Below are positions 21,240-30,677 of a stretch of DNA of 64,000 nt, piece after piece. Source of the DNA: Pseudomonadota bacterium (lineage in GTDB: Bacteria > Myxococcota_A > Polyangia > GCA-2747355); NCBI GenBank assembly GCA_016702545.1, contig JADJDT010000044.1:345588-409587 (forward strand), written 5' to 3'. The position numbers were made by a program, and so were the translations under genes. The notes beneath the pieces were generated by a model. The model ran no database searches. It saw only the letters and a list, made by a program, of their open reading frames with translations, and was not told the DNA's origin. Within the stretch, counting starts at the first letter, position 1; each line of letters begins with the position of its first letter.

Positions 21240-22339
21240 TTGAACACCGTCGCGACGACGGCAAAGGCGCTGTCGACCATGATCACGGCGAAGATGCTGG
21301 AGACCACCGAGGCGATGGTGGCGCGGCCGACGTCCGCCGGCCCGCCGCGGATGCGCAGCCCGTAGTGGCAGGCCGCCATTACGATCACCCAGGCGAAGAC
21401 CAGGCTCTTCGACAGCCCGTGCCACAGGTCCTTGAGCGAGAGCGCCTGGATCGTCTGCTTGAGGTACACGGTCGCGTTGAGGTCGAGGTAGAGCAGGCCG
21501 ATCAGCAGGCCGCCCAGCACGCCCAGCGCCATGGCGAAGAGCGTCAGCGCGGGTTGGGTCAGCGAGATGGCATAGACGCGGGGCACGACGAGGAAGCGGA
21601 TCGGATCGATCGCCATCGTACGCAGCGCGTCGATTTCCTCGTTGACGGTCATCGTTCCCAGCTCGGCGGCGATCGCCGAGCCGCTGCGTCCGGCCACCAG
21701 GATCGCGGTCATCACCGGTCCGAGCTCGCGGACCATCGTCAGGGCCACCAGGTTGGCGACGTAGATCGTGGCGCCGAACTGCCGCAGCTGATAGGCGGCG
21801 AGGAAGGCGAGGATCAGCCCGAGCAGGAACCCGGTCAGCCCGACGATCGGCACGCTGTCGACGCCGATGCGCACGGCCTGCTCCGTGGTGGCCCCGGGCG
21901 GCGGCAGGCGGCGACGTAGCGGCGCGATGATGGCCCAGTAGGCCGTGTCGGCCAGCAGCTGCACGAAGGCGAGCATGGCGTGCGCGAGGCGCAGCGCGGC
22001 GGCGCCGACCCGCTCGATCCGTGGCAAGCGGGGTCGGGGCAGCTCGTGCGCCGGGGCTTGCGCAGCGGCCAGCGCCTGGCGCACGGCGGGCACGGCCCCG
22101 CAGGCGCGCACCGAGGTCTCGCGCTGGCGCGCGAGTGCCAGGCACTCGGCCAGCGTGGCGATCCCGATCGCGTCGACCGTCGGTACGCCCGCGAGGTCGA
22201 GCAACACGGGCCGCCGCTGGCGCACCAGTCGCTCGACGGCCTGGACGAGTGGCTCGGCCACGGCGGCGTCGAGGGGGCCATGCAGGGCCAACGTGGTGAC
22301 GCCGTCGTCTCCGCGCTGCGGGACCAGCACTAGCGGCAT
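21236..22339 (-). CDS. mlaE: MlaE-like permease with N-terminal STAS domain
   Basis: Integral membrane subunit (367 aa). The first 100 or so residues form a STAS domain (RPVLLDLAGVPTVDAIGIAT), and the rest is an MlaE/YrbE permease with the conserved RELGPVMTAILVAGRSGSAI and MTVNEEIDALRTM motifs and five or six hydrophobic helices. In E. coli the STAS part is the separate protein MlaB. Fusion to the permease is a common alternative. It is the first gene of the minus-strand operon, with ATG at 22339. Confidence 0.93.
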   Translation of the reverse strand: MPLVLVPQRGDDGVTTLALHGPLDAAVAEPLVQAVERLVRQRRPVLLDLAGVPTVDAIGIATLAECLALARQRETSVRACGAVPAVRQALAAAQAPAHELPRPRLPRIERVGAAALRLAHAMLAFVQLLADTAYWAIIAPLRRRLPPPGATTEQAVRIGVDSVPIVGLTGFLLGLILAFLAAYQLRQFGATIYVANLVALTMVRELGPVMTAILVAGRSGSAIAAELGTMTVNEEIDALRTMAIDPIRFLVVPRVYAISLTQPALTLFAMALGVLGGLLIGLLYLDLNATVYLKQTIQALSLKDLWHGLSKSLVFAWVIVMAACHYGLRIRGGPADVGRATIASVVSSIFAVIMVDSAFAVVATVFK

Positions 22340-22652
22340 GCGCCCACCCTAAGGGGGCCTGGCGGCGGGTGTCAACGCGAGCTGCGCCCGACCTGCACGC
22401 GAACGGCCGGGGCTTGCCGTTGCCCCTGCATGTGACCCTGTATCGACGTGTCGTGATCCTGAAAACGTCCTGCACCGATCCTGCGAAAAGCTTGCGACGC
22501 GAGGGCCGCACAGGGTATCCTCGCGCCACTCCGAAATTCTGCCGAACGGTCACGGCCGTTGTCGTCGATCCCCGGTGTTGGTGCCTCCCGGGGCGTCGCC
22601 TCGCCGTGGTGGGGCGGCCGCGCGCGCCCTGAGGGGAAAGGCGCGTGTGCCG
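22340..22652. promoter_or_regulatory. Divergent intergenic region between mlaE and the kinase-like gene
   Basis: No gene is supported. Toward the kinase, TTGCGA (22492-22497) and TATCCT (22516-22521) with an 18-base spacer form a weak sigma-70-like promoter. No operator or riboswitch is recognised. Confidence 0.3.
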
Positions 22653-24266
22653 ATGATCGAGGGCTATGCGCAGCAGCAGGAGAGTGGGTCGGTGCGCGTG
22701 ACCTCCGCCCCGACTGGAGCGGGAGGGGTCAGACTGACGCAAACGTTGACGATCGCCAAGCGCATCGGGCGCGGCCGCTTGGGCACCGTCTACGCTGCGG
22801 TGCACGAGGTGCTGGCGCGGCGCTTCGCGATCAAGGTCCTGCGACCGGCGTTGACGGCCACGGAGCCCGTGCGGCTGCGCCTCCGCCACGCGGTGCGGCA
22901 GGCGAGCCAGATCGACGATCCGGCGCGCCGTGAGCCTCGTGGACTTCGGTCGTCTCCCCGATGGGCGCTTCTACCTGACTACGGACTATGTGCGTGGTCT
23001 GCCGCTGACGCGCGTGCTGGAGCGCGATGGGCGGCTGCCACCGGCGCGCGCCGTCGCGGTGCTGCTGCAGCTCGCGGAGGCCCTCGCCGCGGGTCATCGC
23101 CAGCACGTCGTGCATGGCGAGCTGAAGCCGAACAACGTGACCGTCTTCGAAGGGGCCGACGGTGGCCTACGGGTGCATCTGCGCGACTTCGCCTTGGCCA
23201 TGGCGCTGGCTCAGCCCCTGCCTGGAGCGAGCCGGGCGTCGGAGCGGCTGCAAGGCTGCCTCGATCGCTACGGGACGGTCGACTACCTGGCGCCCGAGCT
23301 GCTCAGCGGCGCCCTGTCGCTGCCGACGGTGAGCGTGGACATCTATGCGCTCGGGGCGCTCGGCTATCACCTGCTGACCGGAGAGCCGCCCTTCGTCGGC
23401 GCGCCGGAGCGGGTCGCGACGGCGGCGCTCGGCAGCGAGCTGGTCCCGCCCTCGCGACGTAGCGGCGGGGACGTCTTGCAGCCGGCGTTGGAGGCGCTGC
23501 TCGTGCGGTGCCTGGCCAAGGATCCCGCTGAGCGCTTTCGCGGGCTCGATCAGGTGGTGCACGCGCTGCGTGGCCTGGTGGCCGAAGCAGCGCCGCCAGC
23601 GCTCGCACCGCCTGCCGAAGAAGAGCTCACCTCGCCCTGGGCGATCACGCCGCTACCGGCCGCCGAGGGCGAGGGGGAGCGGCTTCCGGCCTCGCCCGGG
23701 CGCCTGCGTCAGCTGCTCTACGAGACCACGCTCGCGCTGGCGCAGCACGCGGCGAGCACCGGCGTGGCGGGCCCCGCGCTGCTGGTCGAGCTCGAGGCGC
23801 TGCAGCTAGCCCGCGACGAGGCCGAGCAGCTGGTCGTCGAGGGCGGGTTGCTGGAGAACCGCTTCGAGGATATCCGCCGCGAGCTGCGCGAGAGCGAGGC
23901 GGTGCTGCGTCACACCGTGACCGATCTCACCCTGGCCCAGGGCGAGGCCGAGCAGCGCGGCCCGGGCGGCGACGCGGCCGCCGCGGAGGTCGATCATCGC
24001 GTCCAGGAGCTGGAGTAGGGGCCTTGCCGAGCTCGAGCGGCAGCGCGAGCATCGCTTCGCCGCGCTCAACGCCGAGCTGCGCCAGCGCGTCGAAGGTCTG
24101 CGGGCCGTCGAAGCGAACGATGGTCGCGCACCACCGCCGCCTGCACGACGAGCTCGAGCGGCTGCGCGGGGTCCTGCAGACCGACCGCGCGCGCCAGCTC
24201 TACCGCCGCGCCGGGCGCTGCCGCGCGGCGCTCGCGGCTCACTCACCGACGAGTGCGCTGCCCTGA
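22653..24266 (+). CDS. Serine/threonine-kinase-like protein with C-terminal coiled coil (several frame breaks)
   Basis: The N-terminal kinase lobe (IGRGRLGTVYAAVHE, invariant Lys in FAIKVL) is in one frame, and from about 22921 the rest is in another (SLVDFGRLPDGRFYLTTDYV onward). Dropping one C in GATCCGG joins them. The HRD motif reads HGELKPNN, with Glu for the catalytic Asp. The DFG position reads DFA. After the APE-like LAPELL and the C-lobe, a proline linker leads to a coiled coil. The frame stops at 24018, but coiled-coil sequence continues in two further frames (LAELERQREHRFAALNAEL, then HHRRLHDELERLRGVLQ) to 24266. Sequence errors are likely for the breaks. The HGE change suggests a pseudokinase or an atypical kinase. 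Confidence 0.7.
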
Positions 24267-26080
24267 TCCGCGGGGGGGGGGGGGGGGGGGGGGGGGGTTC
24301 CGTCGGTGTGCCGGCTCGGCCCGCGCGGTAGGGTGAACCAGAAGACCGAGCCGCGCGGCTTGGCCGCGGCCACGCCGACCTCACCGCCCAGCGTATTGAC
24401 GAGGTGCTTGACGATCGCGAGACCGAGCCCGGTGCCGCCCATCTCGCGCGAGCGACCCGGGTCGACGCGGTAGAAGCGCTCGAAGATGCGGTCACGGTGC
24501 TGCGGCTCGACCCCTGGCCCGTCGTCGCAGATCTCGACGCGGACGTGCCCGCCGCCGAGGGCGCTGCGGGTGCTGACGTGGCCCCCGGCCTGCGTGTACT
24601 TGATCGCGTTGTCGAGCAGATTCAGCAGCACATGCTCCAACGCAGACTCGTCGACGAAGACGGTGGTCTCCGGCGCGATGCTGTGGGCGAGCGTGATCTG
24701 CTTGGCGCTGGCGGCATCGGCGACGGTCTCGATCGCGCGCTGCACCAGGGGCGCGAGCGCGACCGCGCCGCGGTCGAGGACGTGTTGCTGCGCCTCCATG
24801 CGCGAGAGGTCGAGCAGGTCGCTGATGATGCGGCCCAGCCGCTCGGCGTGGTGCAGGATCGCGGCGAGGAAGCGCGGCGCGTGCTCGGCGTCGGTTAGCG
24901 CGCCGTTGAGTAGCGCCTCGGTGTTGGCGCGGATCACGCTGATCGGCGTGCGCAGCTCGTGCGAGACGTTCGCGACGAAGTCCCGGCGCATCGTCTCCAG
25001 CCGGCGCACCTCGGTCACGTCGTGCAGCACGACGACGCAGCCGGGGCTGGCTCGCAAGCGCTCGGCCCGCGCGAGGATCTGCCGCGCGGCGCCGCCACGA
25101 CCGATAGTGAACTCCGTGGTGCCAGCCTCCGCGGCGCTCGCGGCGCGGTCGAGCAGCTCGCGCAGCGGAGCCAGACCGAGAGCGGCCAGCGCGATCGCCT
25201 CGCCCGAGGCCGTCGCGTCGAGGCCGAGCAGGCTCGTCGCGGCGCGGTTGGCCAGGGTGACCTGCTGCTCGGCGTCGAGCGCGACCACCGCCTCGCTCAT
25301 GCCCTCGAGGATCGTCGCCAGGCGGTCGCGCTCGCTGGCGAGCACGGCCACCGAGCGCTGCAACTCGCCGGCGAGCTGGTTGAAGGATCCCGCCAGCACC
25401 GCCAGCTCGCTGGTCGCCGGCACGGGGAGGCGGCGCGCGTGGTCGCCCGCGATGGCCCGGGCCTGCAGCACCAGGGTGCGCAGGGTGCGGGAAAAGACGC
25501 TCGAGGCCAGCGAGCCGAGCGCGATGACCAGCACCAGGCCGACGAGACCACCGATCGCGAGCGTGACCCGCAGGTGGCGAATGGCCGCGGCGACGGTCGA
25601 GAGCGGGGTCGCGACGCGGACCACGCCGAGCGCGCCCGCCTCTCCGAAGCGCACCGCGACGTAGAGCATCTCGGTGTGCACGGTGCTGCTGGCGCGCCGC
25701 GCGACCCCCTGTCCGTAGCGCAGCGCATCGCGCACCTCGGGGCGATCGGCGTGGTTGCCCAGCGCGGCGAGCGCGCGTTGGTCGCAGGCGGAGTCGCCGA
25801 TCACGCGGCCGTCGGCGGCGATGATGGTGACGCGCGCTGCCGTGCTTCGGCCCAATCGACCGGCCAGCGCGTTGGCCGTGCGCTGGTCGACGCCACCGCC
25901 CGGGGGCGCGTTGCGCAGCAGCTCGACGATGGTGCGCGCGATCCGATCGAGCTCGCTCTCCACCTGCGCCGCGAGCTGAACGCGCAGGCTGTGCTCGAGG
26001 TAGGCGCCGCTGCCCAGGCCGACGCCCGCGAAGAGCAGCAGCGAGGCGCCGAAAATCGTCGAGCGAATGCCGAGTCGCAC
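24239..26080 (-). CDS. PhoR-like sensor histidine kinase
   Basis: Membrane sensor kinase of 613 residues. It has a TM helix at about 9-30, an extracytoplasmic sensor region to about 165, a second TM (LAIGGLVGLVLVIALGSLA), a HAMP domain, a PAS domain (ILEGMSEAVVALDAEQQVTLANRAA), a HisKA domain with the phosphoacceptor in VANVSHELRTP near residue 374, and a HATPase domain with LLDNAIKYT, DDGPGVEP and GGTGLGLAIVK. The C-terminus after WFTLPRG contains a run of prolines encoded by a 26-base C run (26 Gs on the plus strand at 24272-24297), so the exact end is doubtful. The response regulator gene lies 6 bases upstream of its start. Confidence 0.93.
   Translation of the reverse strand: MRLGIRSTIFGASLLLFAGVGLGSGAYLEHSLRVQLAAQVESELDRIARTIVELLRNAPPGGGVDQRTANALAGRLGRSTAARVTIIAADGRVIGDSACDQRALAALGNHADRPEVRDALRYGQGVARRASSTVHTEMLYVAVRFGEAGALGVVRVATPLSTVAAAIRHLRVTLAIGGLVGLVLVIALGSLASSVFSRTLRTLVLQARAIAGDHARRLPVPATSELAVLAGSFNQLAGELQRSVAVLASERDRLATILEGMSEAVVALDAEQQVTLANRAATSLLGLDATASGEAIALAALGLAPLRELLDRAASAAEAGTTEFTIGRGGAARQILARAERLRASPGCVVVLHDVTEVRRLETMRRDFVANVSHELRTPISVIRANTEALLNGALTDAEHAPRFLAAILHHAERLGRIISDLLDLSRMEAQQHVLDRGAVALAPLVQRAIETVADAASAKQITLAHSIAPETTVFVDESALEHVLLNLLDNAIKYTQAGGHVSTRSALGGGHVRVEICDDGPGVEPQHRDRIFERFYRVDPGRSREMGGTGLGLAIVKHLVNTLGGEVGVAAAKPRGSVFWFTLPRGPSRHTDGTPPPPPPPPADQGSALVGE
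24272..24297. repeat. Run of 26 consecutive Gs
   Basis: An uninterrupted homopolymer lies at the converging ends of the kinase-like gene and the histidine kinase. Its length should be treated as unreliable. It directly sets the apparent poly-Pro tail of the histidine kinase. Confidence 0.9.
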
Positions 26081-26086
26081 GAGCAG

Positions 26087-26797
26087 CTAGGCCTCCGTCG
26101 CGTCGGGCGTGGCGCGCAGGCGATAGCCGACGCCCCGCAGCGTCTCGATGAAGCGGCCGGCGCTGCCGAGCTTCTGCCGCAGGCGCTTGACGTGGGTGTC
26201 GACGGTGCGCGTCGTGACCTCGGCCTGGATGCCCCAGACATCGGACAAGAGCACCTCGCGCGTCTGCACGCGACCGCGTCGCGCGAGCAGCAGCGTCAGC
26301 AGGCGGAACTCGAGCGCCGTCAGCACTATCTCCTCGTCTGCCACCCAGCAGCGATGGGCGTCGTTGTCGAGCCGCAGCTCGCCGAAGGTCAGCGGCGCCG
26401 ACTGCTCCTCACTGGGCGTCAGCGCCTGGCGCCGCAACACGGCGCGGACGCGCAACAGCAGCTCGCGCACGCTGTAGGGCTTGACCACATAGTCGTCGGC
26501 GCCGAGCTCGAAGCCGACGACCCGATCGATCTCCTCGCCCTTGGCGCTGGCGATGATGATCGGCACGCGACGGGTGCGCTCGTCCTGCCGGAGCTGGCGG
26601 CAGAGCTCGAAGCCCGAGCAGTCGGGCAGCATCAGGTCGAGGAGCACCAGGTCGGGGACGGGGTCCTGCTGCGCGAGCTCGAGCGCGGCGCGCCCGGTCA
26701 GGGCAGCGCGCGTGCGGTAGCCCTCGCGCTGAAACGTGTACTCGAGCGTGGTGACCAGGTCGCGCTCGTCCTCGACGATCAGAATCACGGCTGACAT
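26087..26797 (-). CDS. PhoB/OmpR-family response regulator
   Basis: A 236-residue regulator: receiver domain (acidic pocket VEDE, phosphoacceptor Asp54 in LVLLDLMLPDCSG, Lys in VVKPYS) and a C-terminal winged-helix DNA-binding domain (LTALEFRLLTLLLARRG, RTVDTHVKRLRQKLG, RGVGYRL). The order and spacing with the PhoR-like kinase suggest a phosphate or envelope-stress system, but no pst or pho transport genes are nearby. ATG 26797 has GGGAG upstream, and a TTG at 26800 is less likely. Confidence 0.93.
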   Translation of the reverse strand: MSAVILIVEDERDLVTTLEYTFQREGYRTRAALTGRAALELAQQDPVPDLVLLDLMLPDCSGFELCRQLRQDERTRRVPIIIASAKGEEIDRVVGFELGADDYVVKPYSVRELLLRVRAVLRRQALTPSEEQSAPLTFGELRLDNDAHRCWVADEEIVLTALEFRLLTLLLARRGRVQTREVLLSDVWGIQAEVTTRTVDTHVKRLRQKLGSAGRFIETLRGVGYRLRATPDATEA

Positions 26798-26829
26798 CAA
26801 GCTAGCTCCCCGGGCGGCGGGCCTTGCGG

Positions 26830-26868
26830 GCGGACATTTCCAGCGGACATTTCCAGCGGATATCTACA
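26830..26868. repeat. Three 13-base tandem repeats between the PhoB-like and PhoH genes
   Basis: GCGGACATTTCCA occurs twice in succession (26830-26842, 26843-26855), followed by a diverged third unit GCGGATATCTACA (26856-26868), which overlaps the PhoH stop codon (26864-26866). The position, upstream of the response regulator on the minus strand, would suit an activator site. Confidence 0.6.
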
Positions 26869-28333
26869 GCACGTTTGCCGCCAGCTCGGCCAGCGGCGAG
26901 CGCTCGCCCTTGATCATCGTGATGTGGCCGGCGAGCTGCTCGCCCTTGAAGCGTTCGACGACCGTGGCGAGCCCGTTGTTCGAGGAGTCGACGTAGGGGT
27001 TGTCGATCTGGTAGGGGTCGCCGGTCAGCACGATCTTCGTGTTCTCGCCGACGCGGGTGATGATCGTCTTCACCTCGTGGGGCGTCAGGTTCTGCGCCTC
27101 GTCGACGATGATGAACTGGTTGGGAATCGACCGGCCGCGGATGTAGGTCAGCGGCTCGACCTCGACGTAGCCGAGCGCCACGAACTCCTGCACGCCGCGC
27201 TGGCCGCGGTCGTCGTGCTCGGGGCGTGCTCCGCGTGCCCCCCGCTCGCCGCGTCCCCCGCGCTCGCCGCGCGGGCCACGTTCGCCGCGCTGACCGTGTG
27301 CGCCGCGCGGGCCATGCTCGCCGCGCTCGTCGTCGCGTTCGCCGCGCGGGTCGTCGCCGTGATCGCCGTGGCCCAGGCCGAGCAGCAGGTCGAGGTTGTC
27401 GTAGATCGGCTGCATCCAAGGATTGAGTTTGGCCTCGACGTCGCCCGGCAGGAAGCCGAGGTCGCGCCCCAGCGGGAAGATCGGGCGGCTCACCAGCAGC
27501 TTGCGGTACTTGCGCTCCTCGACGACCTTCTGCAGGCCGGCGCCGATCGCCAACAGGGTCTTGCCGGTGCCGGCCTTGCCCACCAGCGTCACCAGCTTGA
27601 TGTCGTCGCGCAGCAGCAGGTCGAGGGCGAAGCGCTGCTCCTTGTTGCGCGCCCGCAGGCCCCAGGCCGCAGCGGGCGTGCGGCGGCGGTCCAGCGCCTC
27701 GAGCTGCTGGCGCTCCTGGTCGTAGCGCGCCAGCAGACTCTGTTGAGCGTCGCCGCGCGCGCGCACGACGGCGTACTGGTTGGCCAGCAGCTCGGTGTGC
27801 GGCAGCGTGCCCTCGGCCGCCAGGCGATCGACGAGCGCCGCCTCGAGCTCGAGCTCGGCGACACCGCTGTAGAGCTCCGCGATGTCGACGCGCTCGTCGA
27901 GATAGTCCTCCGCCTGCAGCCCCATCGCGTCCGCGCGAATGCGCAGGTTCACGTCGCGCGTGACGAAGATCACCGGCGTTTGGGGATCGCGCTGCCGTTC
28001 CTGGAGGGCCAGCGCGAGGATCAGATCGTCGGACCCCCCCGGGGGGCGGTGCAGCAGGATGCGACCGTCGCTGTGCCCATCGATGAAGGCCACGCGCAGC
28101 CGGCCACCACCGGCCGTGCAGACGCCCTGCGAGAGCGGCCCGCTGCGTCGCAGCTCGTCGAGGCGACGCGAGACGAGGCGCGCGTGCCGTCCGCGCTCGC
28201 TCAGCTCGCGCTTGAAGCGATCGATCTCCTCGATCGCGTAGATCGGCACCACGACCTCTTCGTCGCCGAAGTTCTCCAGGGCCGCGGGATCGTGCAGCAG
28301 GACGTTGGTGTCGAGGATGAAGCGCTTGTTCAT
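26864..28333 (-). CDS. phoH: PhoH family ATPase with N-terminal PIN domain and RG-rich insertion
   Basis: PIN-PhoH protein (489 aa, PhoH2 type), an RNA-acting nuclease/helicase family. The PIN domain (FILDTNVLLHDP, then VTRDVNLRIRADAMG) occupies the first 140 or so residues. The PhoH ATPase follows, with Walker A GKAGTGKTLL, the segment SRPIFPLGRDLGFLPGD, Walker B IIVDEAQNLTP and VLTGDPYQIDN. Between the two halves of the ATPase, about residues 322-382, lies an insertion built of Arg-Gly-Glu-type repeats (RGER, RGEHGPRG, RGGRGERGARG), resembling RGG RNA-binding tails. The start ATG 28333 is conventional. Confidence 0.93.
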   Translation of the reverse strand: MNKRFILDTNVLLHDPAALENFGDEEVVVPIYAIEEIDRFKRELSERGRHARLVSRRLDELRRSGPLSQGVCTAGGGRLRVAFIDGHSDGRILLHRPPGGSDDLILALALQERQRDPQTPVIFVTRDVNLRIRADAMGLQAEDYLDERVDIAELYSGVAELELEAALVDRLAAEGTLPHTELLANQYAVVRARGDAQQSLLARYDQERQQLEALDRRRTPAAAWGLRARNKEQRFALDLLLRDDIKLVTLVGKAGTGKTLLAIGAGLQKVVEERKYRKLLVSRPIFPLGRDLGFLPGDVEAKLNPWMQPIYDNLDLLLGLGHGDHGDDPRGERDDERGEHGPRGAHGQRGERGPRGERGGRGERGARGARPEHDDRGQRGVQEFVALGYVEVEPLTYIRGRSIPNQFIIVDEAQNLTPHEVKTIITRVGENTKIVLTGDPYQIDNPYVDSSNNGLATVVERFKGEQLAGHITMIKGERSPLAELAANVL

Positions 28334-28490
28334 CGTTGGCGTCCTTGCCAGTTTCGTTCACTCTACCACACGCCCTGGCGGGGCCTCGCGCCCGGCCGCG
28401 CAGCGCGCTGTCGGTTTTGGCGCGGGGCGCATTCGGAGTATCGTCCCGAGCGGAAGATGCGCGCCCGGCACGCGCGAGCCGCTCGACCCC

Positions 28491-30518
28491 ATGAAACGAC
28501 CCTTCGACTTCGCCAGCGGTGTGCTGGCCGCGCTCGCTCCGCTGCCCTTTGTGGCGGGGGCCGTGCTTTACGGCGGGGAGCGCTGGACCGACTCAAAGCT
28601 GGTCCTGCTGGCAGCGGTGGCGAGCTCGTTCGCGCTAGCAGCGGCCAGCCTGCTTCTGACCCACGTTCCGGCCGTCGGTCGCGCGCTGGTCGTGATCGCC
28701 CTCGGTGCGGCCTTCGTGCTCAGCTTCGGCGTGATCGCGCAGGCACCGCTCCTGGCGCTTCTGGCGGTGGTCGTGGCGTGGTGGGCGCTCTTCGCCGTGT
28801 TCAGCGCGTCGGGGGTGCGGCGGACCCGAGGCGAGGGGACGCCGCCCCGAGACTCACCGGCGCGCCGCGCGCGTGGGGCCGCGCTGGGCGCAGGCATCGT
28901 CTGGCTCGTGGCCGTCTCGGGTGGTGGGGCGACGGATCCGGGCAGTGTGCGCGCGCTGGGCGCGTCGGCGCTGGTGGCGGCGCTGCTGGCGGCGCGCTGG
29001 TTGGGGTTGGAGGGCGGCCGGCACCCGCGCCGGGCGGCCGCGCTGGCCGTCGGCTGCGGCATCTTCATCCTGGGGCTCGCGCTGGGGCCCGGCCCGTGGG
29101 CGCTGCGCGCGCAGTTCACCGTGATCGTGCCGCTGGTCACCCTCGCCGCGCTGCCGCGGCTGGCCCGTCACGGCGTCGACGAGGTCGATTGGTGGGAGCC
29201 GGTGATCGACCATCCGGCGCGGCTGCTGGTCGCGACCTTCCTGATGCTGTGCCTGGGCGGCGGGCTGCTGCTGGCGCTGCCGGTCTGCGCCGGCAACGGA
29301 GCCAGCGTGGGCCTGCTCGACGCGACCTTCACGGCGGTCAGCGCCGTTTGCGTCACGGGCTTGACCGTGCTCGACACGCCAACGGACTTCAGCCGCTTCG
29401 GGCAGTTCGGCATCCTGCTGCTGATCCAGGCCGGTGGGCTGGGCATCATGACCTTCTCGACGGCCGCGATGCGACTCTTCGGCCGGCGGATGAGCCTGCG
29501 GCACGAGGGCGTGGTGGCCGAGCTGATGAGCGCCGAGGACCGCAGCCAGCTCTTCGCCAGCACCTTGCGCCTGCTGCGCTTTACGCTGGCCTGCGAGGCC
29601 GCGGGCGCGCTGCTGCTCGCCTGGCGGTTCTGGGCCCATGGCGAGGGTCTGCCGGCGGCGGCCTGGAACGGGCTCTTCACGGCCGTCTCGGCCTTCTGCA
29701 ACGCTGGCTTCGCGCTGCAGAGCGACAACCTGGTGGCCTATCAGCGCGATCCCACGGTGCTGCACGTCGTCGCGGCGCTGATCGTGCTCGGCGGGCTCTC
29801 GCCGATCGTCTTCCTCCGCGCGTTGCAGCTCGCGCGGGGACGCGCGGTCGCGTCAGCGGCGCAGGTCAAGCTGGCGCTCGTGTCGACGCTGGTGCTGCTG
29901 GTCGGTGGCACCCTGGTGCTGGCCGTGATCGAGTGGCACGGGGCGCTCGGCGCGCTACCGCCCTGGCATCGGCTGCACAACGCCTGGCTGCACTCGGCGA
30001 CCACGCGGACGGCCGGCTTCAACTCGGTCGACATGCTCGCCTTCCGTCCGGCCAGCGTCACGGTGATGATGGTGCTGATGTTCATCGGCGGCTGTCCGGG
30101 GGGCACGGCCGGCGGGATCAAGACCACCACGGCGGCGCTGCTGCTGCTCGCCGTCGCGGCCGCGATTCGTGGGCACGGTGCGGTCGAGGTGGCGGGCCGG
30201 CGAGTGCCGCACCGCTCGATCTACCGCGCGGCGGCGGTGGCCACGCTCGGGTTATTGGCGGTGCTCGGCGGTACGCTGATCGTGCAGCTGACGCAGCCGC
30301 TGGAACCGGTGACGGCGCTCTTCGAGGTCATCTCGGCGCTAGGCACGGTCGGGCTGACGATCGGCGGCACGGGGGCGCTCGACGCTGTCGGAAAGCTGGC
30401 GATCATGGTGTGTATGTTCGCTGGACGTGTCGGACCGCTGACGCTCTTCATGTTCCTGAGCCACCGCCGCCTGCCAGCCGTCTGGCGCCGGCCTGAAGAG
30501 GAAATCGACGTCGGCTGA
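28491..30518 (+). CDS. ktrB: Trk/Ktr-type potassium transporter membrane subunit
   Basis: A 675-residue potassium channel-like transporter. The four pore loops of the TrkH/KtrB family are visible: AVSAVCVTGLTVLDT, AVSAFCNAGFAL, ATTRTAGFNSVD and ALGTVGLTIGGTG. It is longer than typical KtrB, with about 190 extra N-terminal residues forming additional hydrophobic helices. The ATG at 28491 is used, and an in-frame upstream region (from 28305) overlaps the divergent phoH start and is not used. The stop TGA at 30516 lies at the left edge of palindromic element family A. The gating subunit is encoded next. Confidence 0.94.
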   Translation: MKRPFDFASGVLAALAPLPFVAGAVLYGGERWTDSKLVLLAAVASSFALAAASLLLTHVPAVGRALVVIALGAAFVLSFGVIAQAPLLALLAVVVAWWALFAVFSASGVRRTRGEGTPPRDSPARRARGAALGAGIVWLVAVSGGGATDPGSVRALGASALVAALLAARWLGLEGGRHPRRAAALAVGCGIFILGLALGPGPWALRAQFTVIVPLVTLAALPRLARHGVDEVDWWEPVIDHPARLLVATFLMLCLGGGLLLALPVCAGNGASVGLLDATFTAVSAVCVTGLTVLDTPTDFSRFGQFGILLLIQAGGLGIMTFSTAAMRLFGRRMSLRHEGVVAELMSAEDRSQLFASTLRLLRFTLACEAAGALLLAWRFWAHGEGLPAAAWNGLFTAVSAFCNAGFALQSDNLVAYQRDPTVLHVVAALIVLGGLSPIVFLRALQLARGRAVASAAQVKLALVSTLVLLVGGTLVLAVIEWHGALGALPPWHRLHNAWLHSATTRTAGFNSVDMLAFRPASVTVMMVLMFIGGCPGGTAGGIKTTTAALLLLAVAAAIRGHGAVEVAGRRVPHRSIYRAAAVATLGLLAVLGGTLIVQLTQPLEPVTALFEVISALGTVGLTIGGTGALDAVGKLAIMVCMFAGRVGPLTLFMFLSHRRLPAVWRRPEEEIDVG

Positions 30519-30653
30519 AGAGGTATCCGGAAATCTGCTGCGCGGCCCGACCGCTGCGTTGCCGCTGCGCTCCGATGCTCGTCGGACGTTTCGCTTCGGT
30601 GCTCGCTGCGTCTTGCGTTCGGGCCTGCTCGCGACGATTTCCGGACACCTCTT
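30518..30653. repeat. Palindromic element family A, complete copy between ktrB and ktrA
   Basis: About 136 bases bounded by terminal inverted repeats: AAGAGGTATCCGGAAATC at 30518-30535 and its complement (17 of 18 matching) at 30636-30653. It encodes no protein, so it is MITE-like. Its left end overlaps the ktrB stop codon, exactly as the copy at 9073 does for korB. Confidence 0.8.
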
Positions 30654-30677
30654 GATGTGGGGTAGAGAGGTACGGGG

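Noticed and set aside
26830..26868. Pho box
   Set aside because: The repeat spacing is 13 bases and the sequence does not match the CTGTCAT-type Pho box, so I leave it as an unassigned repeat.
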